Assembly: GCA_021297975.1 (NCBI GenBank)
Contig: JAJTHO010000101.1
Coordinates: forward strand, 1 to 8,689
Length of the DNA stretch: 8,689 nt
Origin: Alphaproteobacteria bacterium
GTDB lineage: Bacteria > Pseudomonadota > Alphaproteobacteria > JAJTHO01
Direction: 5' to 3'
How positions within the stretch are numbered: the first letter of the stretch is position 1; the number at the start of each line of letters is the position of its first letter. The notes under the pieces are model-generated. The model had not been told where the DNA came from and searched no databases. It saw only the letters and a program-made list of their open reading frames with translations. Below are positions 1 through 4,734 of this stretch, one piece after another. The translations under genes and the position numbers were made by a program.

Positions 1-80
1 AGCAATTGAGGGCCCTTTCCCCCCGGCACCGCAACCCGCACCTTAACAACCGCGCTCATCCCTAAAATATCATTCACCAC
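1..80 (-). CDS. priA: N-terminal fragment of a CDS leaving the left edge, probably PriA
   Basis: On the minus strand an open frame starts at GTG (complement of 78-80) and runs off the window, giving about 26 residues (MVNDILGMSAVVKVRVAVPG then GKGPQL). A Shine-Dalgarno core AGGAA (complement of 89-93) sits 8 nt before this GTG. An in-frame ATG at 57-59 lacks a correctly spaced site, so GTG is the better start. The hydrophobic strand VKVRVAV followed by P is compatible with the first beta strand of the 3'-DNA-end-binding domain of PriA, the primosomal helicase that restarts stalled replication forks. Naming it priA rests mainly on synteny: in alphaproteobacteria priA commonly lies next to the transaldolase/fsa gene. 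The visible stretch is too short to prove the family, and the usual proline/leucine-rich PriA start is not obvious. Confidence 0.45.
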   Translation of the reverse strand, partial: MVNDILGMSAVVKVRVAVPGGKGPQL

Positions 81-88
81 CGTAATAT

Positions 89-93
89 TTCCT
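89..93 (-). promoter_or_regulatory. Shine-Dalgarno site of the left-edge gene
   Basis: AGGAA on the minus strand, within TTAAGGAAA, lies 8 nt before the GTG at 80. It is what favours GTG over the in-frame ATG at 59, whose nearest purine tract directly abuts the codon. Confidence 0.5.
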
Positions 94-99
94 TAACCC

Positions 100-128
100 T
101 TGCATCTTATCACCGTAACCCGTAAACA
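100..128 (+). promoter_or_regulatory. Candidate sigma70-type promoter for transaldolase
   Basis: TTGCAT (100-105), a 17-nt spacer and TAAACA (123-128) resemble -35 and -10 boxes. The start of transcription would fall near 135, only about 5 nt before the ATG at 140, giving a nearly leaderless mRNA. That fits the lack of a clear Shine-Dalgarno site before this gene. The -10 match is modest and the call is inference from consensus only. Confidence 0.3.
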
Positions 129-139
129 AGAAACATCCG

Positions 140-826
140 ATGCAATTTTTTCTCGACACCGCCGATGTGCACGAAATAAGCGCCCTGGTAGAAACCGGTC
201 TGGTGGATGGCGTCACAACCAATCCTTCCTTAATTGCAAAATCAGGACGGCAATTTATTGAAGCCATTAAGGAAATCTGCGCGCTTGTGCCCGGGCCCGT
301 CAGCGCCGAAGTCGCCGCCACTGATTTTGAAACCATGCTGGCTGAGGGTGAAAAACTGGCGGGAATCGCAAAAAACGTCGTGGTTAAAGTCCCGCTCACC
401 TATGACGGCTTAAGGGTTTGTAAAATCCTCAGCGGCCAGGGCGTGCCGGTGAACGTAACTCTTTGTTTCTCTGCCAACCAAGCCTTGCTCGCCGCCAAAG
501 CGGGCGCTGCCTACATATCCCCGTTTGTTGGCCGCCTTGATGATATCGGCCAAGACGGCATGGAACTCATCCATGATATTCTGGATGTCTACAGCAACTA
601 CCCTGAATTTTACACCCAAGTGCTCGCCGCCTCTATCCGCCATCCCCAGCATGTTCTGGCGGCGGCAAAGGCCGGTGCCCACGTTGCCACCATGCCCGCC
701 AGCACCTTGAAGCAACTGTACCACCACCCGTTAACCGATAAAGGCCTCGCCGCGTTCGTCAGCGATTGGGCAAAAACCGGTCAGCGGATTCTAGACGTAG
801 CCCCATCAACAAAAAAGACTGCCTAA
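140..826 (+). CDS. tal: Transaldolase, small TalC/Fsa-type family
   Basis: This 228-residue protein is the short single-domain (beta/alpha)8-barrel form of the class I aldolase family that contains bacterial TalC transaldolases and E. coli fructose-6-phosphate aldolase. Cytosolic transaldolase moves a dihydroxyacetone unit between sugar phosphates in the non-oxidative pentose phosphate pathway. Visible hallmarks are the N-terminal LDTADV, GVTTNPSLI (24-32), the Schiff-base lysine K83 in VVVKVPLT, and SPFVGRLDD (127-135). In E. coli FsaA the positions equivalent to E57 (SAEV) and F129 (SPFV) are Gln59 and Tyr131. Glu and Phe at these places are typical of true transaldolases, so transaldolase is the better name although pipelines often write fructose-6-phosphate aldolase. 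It starts at ATG 140 with no strong ribosome site. The DUF484 gene follows after 11 nt, suggesting one transcript through xerC. Confidence 0.93.
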   Translation: MQFFLDTADVHEISALVETGLVDGVTTNPSLIAKSGRQFIEAIKEICALVPGPVSAEVAATDFETMLAEGEKLAGIAKNVVVKVPLTYDGLRVCKILSGQGVPVNVTLCFSANQALLAAKAGAAYISPFVGRLDDIGQDGMELIHDILDVYSNYPEFYTQVLAASIRHPQHVLAAAKAGAHVATMPASTLKQLYHHPLTDKGLAAFVSDWAKTGQRILDVAPSTKKTA

Positions 827-831
827 AGGAG
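826..831 (+). promoter_or_regulatory. Shine-Dalgarno site that sets the DUF484 start
   Basis: AAGGAG begins at the last base of the transaldolase stop codon and lies 6 nt before ATG 838. It supports 838 over an in-frame upstream start at 766, which would overlap the transaldolase C-terminus. Confidence 0.75.
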
Positions 832-837
832 AGCCGG

Positions 838-1572
838 ATGTCCACCCCCACCATGCCGCCAGCCGCCCCGCAATCTGTTAATGAAAACACGCTGAATATC
901 AGCGATCAACAAGTCAGCCAATACCTCGCCAAACACCCGGATTTTCTGGTACGACACCCAGAACTCCTAGCGGATTTAGCCCCCCTTGCCCGCCCCACCA
1001 ATGGCGGCATTGCCGATTTCCAGAAATACCAGATTGAACAGTTGCAGCGCACGCTCAATACCCTCCGCGCTCAGCAGACCGATTTCTTTAATACCGCCCG
1101 TGACAACATGCTGACCCAGCAAAAGATTCACGAATGCGTGCTGATGGCGCTGGAGGCGGACAACAGCACCGATTTAATTGATATCGTGCTGAATGACTGG
1201 CCGCAGCATCTCAATCTGGCGGCGATTCAATTTTGCTTAGAGAACGACCATGCCGGCAATGTCTGGTTTGATGAAGACCTCATTGTTGCGCTGGAGCCCG
1301 GCTCGGTAAACCGCTTGATTGGTATGAAACACAGCGTGATGCTGCGCCCGCTGGTGCATGGCGACAAGGCGATTTTTGGCGGCATGGCGCAGGGCGTGCG
1401 TTCGGATGCCTACGTTAAAATCCAGCTGGATTATTCAACCCCGCCGGGGATGCTGGCTTTTGGCGCTGCCCAGCCCGGCAGCTTTGCCCCAGGGCAGAGC
1501 GTTGAACTGCTGATTTTCCTTGCGAATGTGCTCGAATCAAGCCTACGGCTGTGGAAAGCACTGGAGAACTAA
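838..1572 (+). CDS. DUF484 family protein
   Basis: A 244-residue cytosolic protein of the DUF484 family, whose E. coli member YigA also sits directly upstream of xerC. Its exact role is unknown. The N-terminal signature is VSQYLAKHPDFLVRHPELLADL (two halves, 26-47), matching the family pattern of a short helix, HPDFL and HPELL. A helical, coiled-coil-like segment follows (about 58-100), with YQIEQLQRTLNTLRAQQ and then ARDNMLTQQKIHE. The C-terminal part (about 101-240) is GAF-like in the family and ends in the usual helix LLIFLANVLESSLRLWKAL. There is no signal peptide or membrane segment. Its 3' end overlaps xerC by 22 nt, so translation of the two is probably coupled. A part in recombination or cell-cycle control is suggested only by the conserved position beside xerC. 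Confidence 0.9.
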   Translation: MSTPTMPPAAPQSVNENTLNISDQQVSQYLAKHPDFLVRHPELLADLAPLARPTNGGIADFQKYQIEQLQRTLNTLRAQQTDFFNTARDNMLTQQKIHECVLMALEADNSTDLIDIVLNDWPQHLNLAAIQFCLENDHAGNVWFDEDLIVALEPGSVNRLIGMKHSVMLRPLVHGDKAIFGGMAQGVRSDAYVKIQLDYSTPPGMLAFGAAQPGSFAPGQSVELLIFLANVLESSLRLWKALEN

Positions 1573-2471
1573 GCCAGCACCTCCAGCGTTGGAGCGCCCA
1601 TTTGGCGCAGCAGCGCCGCGTATCCCAGCATACCCTCATCGCCTATCAGAATGACGCGCGGCTGTTTGTGGCATTTTTAACCCAGCATCACGGTGCTATG
1701 CCGACACTGGACACGCTAAAATCACTAAAAACAACCGATTTACGCGCCTTTCTTGCCCATTTAGGGACGGAACAAACCCGCAGCAGCGTTATCCGGCATT
1801 TTCTCGGCGTTAAAAATTTCCTGCGTTTTTTGGTAAACGACGGCACCTTGCCCGATACCCCCCTGCTGACCATGCGCCCGCCCAAGGCAGGAAAGCCACT
1901 GCCCCGCGCCCTTAGCCCGCAGGCGGTGACGGCGCTGCGCGATGGGGCGCTGGAGGAGCACGATGACGAGGAAATCTGGATAACCGCCCGTAATCATGCA
2001 CTCATTGTGCTGCTGTACGGCACGGGAATGCGCATCAGCGAGGCGCTCGCCCTTTGCCCCCGGGATATTCAAGGCACAACCGCCCGGATTGAGCGCGGTA
2101 AGGGGCAAAAAGCCCGTGATGTGCCGCTGCTTCCTGCTGTTCTTCATGCCGTCGACGACTACACCAAACGCTGCCCCCATACACTGCCCCAGGATGCCCC
2201 ACTCTTTCGCGGTCTGCGGGGCAAGACGTGGCAGGCGGCCTCTGCCAACAGCATCGTGCGCACCTTGCGGCGGCGCTATAATCTACCTGAAACCGCAACA
2301 CCCCATGCGCTACGCCACTCCTGTGCGACTCATTTGCTGGAAAACGGCGCGGATTTACGGGCAATTCAGGAGCTGTTGGGGCATAAAAGCCTGAATACCA
2401 CCAGCCGCTACACACACCTTAATGCCGAACAACTCCGCCGCAATTTCCGCGCTGCGCACCCGCGCGCTTAA
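1551..2471 (+). CDS. xerC: Tyrosine recombinase XerC
   Basis: This 306-residue site-specific recombinase would act with XerD at the chromosomal dif site to resolve chromosome dimers before division. The N-terminal SAM-like core-binding domain spans about residues 5-95 (HLAQQRRVSQHTLIAYQNDA). The catalytic domain spans about 115-300 and keeps all six active residues: R161 (GTGMRISEAL), K184 (RGKGQK), H252 and R255 (PHALRHSCATHLL), H278 (LLGHKSL) and nucleophile Y287 (TSRYTHL). Length and motifs are normal, so it should be active. The start chosen is GTG 1551, inside the end of the DUF484 gene; no strong Shine-Dalgarno site precedes it, consistent with coupled translation. The XerC rather than XerD label comes from the DUF484 neighbour and overall resemblance. 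Another integrase subtype is unlikely because no att repeats or phage genes are present. Confidence 0.93.
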   Translation: MESTGELSQHLQRWSAHLAQQRRVSQHTLIAYQNDARLFVAFLTQHHGAMPTLDTLKSLKTTDLRAFLAHLGTEQTRSSVIRHFLGVKNFLRFLVNDGTLPDTPLLTMRPPKAGKPLPRALSPQAVTALRDGALEEHDDEEIWITARNHALIVLLYGTGMRISEALALCPRDIQGTTARIERGKGQKARDVPLLPAVLHAVDDYTKRCPHTLPQDAPLFRGLRGKTWQAASANSIVRTLRRRYNLPETATPHALRHSCATHLLENGADLRAIQELLGHKSLNTTSRYTHLNAEQLRRNFRAAHPRA

Positions 2472-2479
2472 CATTAAGC
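2466..2479. repeat. Short inverted repeat between convergent stop codons
   Basis: GCTTAA-CA-TTAAGC is a 6-bp inverted repeat with a 2-nt centre. It spans the xerC stop (2469-2471) and abuts the stop of the convergent RHH gene (2480-2482). The loop is too short and no T-run follows, so a classical terminator is not supported. It is noted because it is the only structure in the gap. Confidence 0.4.
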
Positions 2480-2770
2480 TCAGGCGGCTTGACCATGAAA
2501 AGACGGTACAAGTTTAATAAAAGGGTCGATATACTTGCTTTGCGCGAGAAGCGTTTCCACCAGATACACCCGCACCGCGGATGTAAAAGGATGCGGCTGA
2601 TACCGAAGCGCAACATAACTGCACAACTCATGCATACTGCGCTCTTCGCGCTCTGCCAAAAGCTCTAGCGCGTTCCACAGCTCAGGCTCCAGCCGAATGC
2701 TGGTGCGTTTGCCATTGACAAGAATATTGCGTAAACTGAGCGAAGATTCATAGTCGGTGCGTCGCGCCAT
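2480..2770 (-). CDS. Ribbon-helix-helix (RHH_4-type) DNA-binding protein
   Basis: A 96-residue protein with an RHH fold like that of Arc/CopG-type regulators, closest in pattern to the RHH_4 family common in alphaproteobacteria. The ribbon strand is KRTSIRLEP (21-29), with basic and polar side chains alternating as needed to enter the DNA major groove. Helix A is ELWNALELLAERE (30-42) and helix B is about SMHELCSYVALRY (45-57). A further helix, TSAVRVYLVETLLA (63-76), is characteristic of this family. The protein should dimerise. ATG 2770 is supported by GAGG 7 nt upstream (complement of 2778-2781). It lies 69 nt downstream of the bolA stop on the same strand, so it may be read from bolA as well as from its own candidate promoter. 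Regulatory targets are unknown; autoregulation is a fair inference (see the repeats at 2807-2829). Confidence 0.85.
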   Translation of the reverse strand: MARRTDYESSLSLRNILVNGKRTSIRLEPELWNALELLAEREERSMHELCSYVALRYQPHPFTSAVRVYLVETLLAQSKYIDPFIKLVPSFHGQAA

Positions 2771-2806
2771 AGGTCTGCCTCTGTTGCTGTGCCCTTATAC
2801 ATTGCA

Positions 2807-2829
2807 CATAATTCATAATACAATCATAA
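2807..2829 (-). repeat. Triple TTATG repeats, candidate operator of the RHH gene
   Basis: TTATG occurs three times on the minus strand (complements of 2825-2829, 2814-2818 and 2807-2811), with start-to-start spacings of 11 and 7 bp, around the predicted -10 box of the RHH gene. RHH regulators often bind tandem short repeats over their own promoter. The region is AT-rich, so chance recurrence is possible. Confidence 0.25.
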
Positions 2830-2843
2830 CAAGAAAAAATCAA
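2815..2843 (-). promoter_or_regulatory. Candidate sigma70-type promoter for the RHH gene
   Basis: On the minus strand TTGATT (2838-2843), a 17-nt spacer and TATTAT (2815-2820) closely resemble a vegetative promoter; the -10 box matches 5 of 6 consensus bases. The start would be near 2808, giving a leader of about 38 nt with a Shine-Dalgarno site. The -35 box overlaps the bolA stop. A second weaker set, TTGTAT-18-TATAAG, lies a little downstream. Confidence 0.45.
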
Positions 2844-3106
2844 GCCCCCGTATCCAGCGCCAGCGCATGAATCGCGCCATTGTTGCCGTGTAGCTCCGCC
2901 TGTAACACCTTATACACCGCTTGATGCTGTTGTACTTTATTGAGATTTTTAAAGGCGTCAGAGCGAATAATCACCCGAAAATGGCTACCTCCGCCAGGAC
3001 GCGCACCCACGTGTCCCTTATGTGCCGCCGATTCATCCAGCACCTCTAAATGGCTGGGCGCTAAAGATTCGCGCAATTTGTGTTCAATCTCAGTTGTAGT
3101 GGGCAC
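2840..3106 (-). CDS. bolA: BolA family protein
   Basis: An 88-residue BolA-like protein. Members of this family pair with monothiol glutaredoxins to bind [2Fe-2S] clusters and take part in iron-sulfur handling, stress response and sometimes DNA binding. The family pattern is clear: EVLDESAAHKGH (21-32), a glycine-rich turn (GARPGGG), SHFRVIIRSDAF (41-52), the helix VQQHQAVYKVL (58-68) with H61, and the terminal AIHALALDT (78-86) with H80. The start chosen is GTG 3106, because AGGAG lies exactly 7 nt upstream; this gives the usual MPTTTEIEHKL beginning. A longer in-frame TTG at 3139 would add 11 residues not seen in the family and overlap the divergent gene. No glutaredoxin gene is adjacent. 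Divergence from a J-domain gene is an arrangement known from other alphaproteobacteria. Confidence 0.92.
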   Translation of the reverse strand: MPTTTEIEHKLRESLAPSHLEVLDESAAHKGHVGARPGGGSHFRVIIRSDAFKNLNKVQQHQAVYKVLQAELHGNNGAIHALALDTGA

Positions 3107-3123
3107 GAGAAAGCTCCTATACT
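3094..3123 (+). promoter_or_regulatory. Candidate promoter for the J-domain gene (predicted leaderless)
   Basis: TTGTAG (3094-3099), an 18-nt spacer and TATACT (3118-3123, 5 of 6 consensus bases) would start transcription near 3130, one or two bases before ATG 3132. No Shine-Dalgarno site precedes that ATG, which fits a leaderless mRNA. The -35 box is inside bolA, and the -10 box overlaps the bolA ribosome site by one base. Confidence 0.4.
3114..3118 (-). promoter_or_regulatory. Shine-Dalgarno site that sets the bolA start
   Basis: AGGAG on the minus strand, 7 nt before GTG 3106. It decides between GTG 3106 and the longer TTG 3139 start. Confidence 0.7.
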
Positions 3124-3131
3124 CATTGATT

Positions 3132-3689
3132 ATGGCCAAACGCCGCGCTGACCTCGATGATATTATGAATGTTGCTTTTTACGAAAGCACCGTCAAGAAG
3201 CATGCGCGTGCCTGCGATGTGCCGGGTTGCAAAGCGGCGGGCGAGCACCGCGCCCCGCGCCACCGCCATTTGCTGACCGAGTACTACTGGTTCTGTTTAG
3301 AACACGTCAAAGAATACAACGCCCGCTGGGATTATTACGCCGGGATGTCTGCCGAGGCGGTGGAAGCAGACGTTCGCGCCGCCGCAACGTGGGAGCGCCC
3401 CACCCGCCCCTTTGGCGGCAACCGGGCGAACAACCAACAGCGCAAACAGCCGCCCGCTGATAGCATGTCGCTGCTTGCCGCAGAAGTGCGCGACGCGTTA
3501 CAACTCTTTGGTATCTATGACCGCTGCGACTTTACGGCGATTAAAGTGCGCTATAAAGAACTCGCCAAACGCTATCATCCCGATGCCGCCGGCGCGGCCA
3601 AGGGCACCGAAGAAAAACTGAAAAGCATCAACGCCGCCTATGCGGTTTTAAAAAAATATTCGCATTTGTTTGGGGTGATGCCGGTTTAA
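3132..3689 (+). CDS. Small J-domain protein with N-terminal Cys cluster
   Basis: A 185-residue cytosolic protein belonging to a little-studied family often found beside bolA in alphaproteobacteria. The N-terminal half holds a probable metal-binding motif: C28 and C33 (CDVPGC), then C55 and H58 in the conserved block EYYWFCLEHVKEYNARWDYY (50-69), followed by AGMS. A low-complexity Gln/Arg/Pro linker (about 97-110) leads to a C-terminal J-domain-like segment (about 119-176), with KVRYKELAKRYHPDA carrying the HPD motif at 149-151 and KLKSINAAYAVLKK after it. HPD is the tripeptide by which J-domains stimulate DnaK ATPase, so a dedicated co-chaperone is the likely class; its client is unknown. ATG 3132 is chosen because MAKRR precedes the conserved region and upstream codons lie in antisense bolA. 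The cobS gene, which follows this pair in some relatives, is absent here. Confidence 0.88.
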   Translation: MAKRRADLDDIMNVAFYESTVKKHARACDVPGCKAAGEHRAPRHRHLLTEYYWFCLEHVKEYNARWDYYAGMSAEAVEADVRAAATWERPTRPFGGNRANNQQRKQPPADSMSLLAAEVRDALQLFGIYDRCDFTAIKVRYKELAKRYHPDAAGAAKGTEEKLKSINAAYAVLKKYSHLFGVMPV

Positions 3690-4696
3690 TACGCCGTTGT
3701 TGGCCAAGCATAGGAATGCGGAAAAGGCTTCTCAAACGCGCAGTCCACCATAAACTGCCCCACTTTCTCGGAATTAAAAATATCATGAATCCGCGCCCAG
3801 CCGCGTTTTGCTGTTTCCATCCGCGCCGCGTCATCACTAGCAAAAAACCGTATTTTTTCGGCTAATTCCGCCGCATCACTGTAAAAACCTACTGCGTCCT
3901 CGCTAAACAACTCAGTAAAGCCCGTCGCACGGTCAATAAATGTCAAGAGTCCATTGCCCATGTATTGCGCCATCCGGTCAGAGGAATACAGATACACATT
4001 ATTTTCGCGGCTATAATTCAGCCCCATTTTAGCTCGAAACAGCGCCTCTAAATAATGCTGGCCAAACAGCCCCGGACGGCCATTCATCCCCCACACATCA
4101 AACCGCACCGTAGGGCATGCCTCTTTCAGCGCCGCAATATACGCCGGGCGCGGATCACCCGCATACACCCCGCCGATACCGTAAAACACATCGGCGCTCT
4201 GGTCGGTGCGCTCAAAAGCGCGGCCAGGGTCTAAAACACTATCCACCGGATTCGGCACATGGGCTATTTTGGCGCGCTTGCCAGAAAATTGCCGCAGGGC
4301 ATCCCCCGCTGTCGTGCTGAAAATCCAGTCCACACTTTCCGTGCGGCTCTGCATATCCTTCACGTTCTGCGGGTGCATCAACGGGTCATCGTTGCGGTAC
4401 ACCATCCGAATGTTCGGCAGCATCCCGCGGATTGTCTCCAACGTGCGGTTCGCAATCATCTCGCAATGGCCTAAGATAAGCAATTCTGGCTGGTATTCAA
4501 AACACGCCTCAACAAGCCGTTTGTTCGCCGCCGGAATACCGAATTTGCGCGAATTAAACCACGTTGCCGCCCGCGCAACCCGCCGATCATCAAACAGCAT
4601 CACCTGATGCCCGCCCCGAATCAGGCCATGCACCAATTTGTGCATAATGCCGTAGGCCATCTGGTATTTAAAGTGACAGGCAAAAAGTATTCGCAT
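3686..4696 (-). CDS. CgeB-like family glycosyltransferase (GT-B type)
   Basis: A 336-residue protein resembling the CgeB / Glyco_trans_1_2 group of GT-B glycosyltransferases, which transfer sugars from nucleotide-sugar donors. The N-terminal half opens with the Rossmann strand MRILFACHF and HGLIRGGHQVMLFDD, and contains LLILGHCEM (72-80) and YRNDDPLMHP (100-109). The C-terminal donor-binding half includes GLNYSRENNVYLYSSDRMAQ (225-244), then YMGNGLLTFIDRATGFTELF (245-264) and VGFYSDAAELAEKIRFFASD (269-288), the standard family pattern for the donor-side loop and closing helices. No signal peptide or membrane segment is evident. Acceptor and sugar are unknown; spore coat, capsule, LPS or glycolipid roles are all possible. 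It follows the RND permease by 37 nt on the same strand, so it may be the last gene of the efflux operon. No clear Shine-Dalgarno site precedes ATG 4696. Its stop overlaps the J-domain stop. Confidence 0.85.
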   Translation of the reverse strand: MRILFACHFKYQMAYGIMHKLVHGLIRGGHQVMLFDDRRVARAATWFNSRKFGIPAANKRLVEACFEYQPELLILGHCEMIANRTLETIRGMLPNIRMVYRNDDPLMHPQNVKDMQSRTESVDWIFSTTAGDALRQFSGKRAKIAHVPNPVDSVLDPGRAFERTDQSADVFYGIGGVYAGDPRPAYIAALKEACPTVRFDVWGMNGRPGLFGQHYLEALFRAKMGLNYSRENNVYLYSSDRMAQYMGNGLLTFIDRATGFTELFSEDAVGFYSDAAELAEKIRFFASDDAARMETAKRGWARIHDIFNSEKVGQFMVDCAFEKPFPHSYAWPTTAY

Positions 4697-4734
4697 GGGA
4701 TTTTACTATTGCGAAGCCAGAGGGAAGTAAATGG

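Noticed and set aside
766..837. Upstream in-frame ATG extension of the DUF484 gene
   Set aside because: It would overlap the conserved transaldolase C-terminus, encodes no family sequence, and lacks the AAGGAG site that precedes ATG 838.
2440..2468. GC-rich inverted repeats at the end of xerC
   Set aside because: GCGC-type matches are expected in this coding sequence and no T-run follows, so neither a terminator nor an attachment site is supported.
2801..2829. dif-like sequence near xerC
   Set aside because: ATTGCACATAA (2801-2811; TTATGTGCAAT on the minus strand) resembles one Xer binding arm of dif, but the adjacent 6-bp centre and opposite arm do not match. A half-site in AT-rich promoter DNA is not enough.
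3107..3139. TTG start extending bolA by 11 residues
   Set aside because: AGGAG is correctly spaced for GTG 3106, while the TTG codon lies inside the divergent J-domain gene and adds residues foreign to BolA proteins.
3639..3684. Possible terminator for the glycosyltransferase operon on the minus strand
   Set aside because: A run of seven T (complement of 3650-3656) follows a weak GCAT/ATGC pair with a 12-nt loop. The stem is only 4 bp, and the whole element is inside the coding J-domain region.
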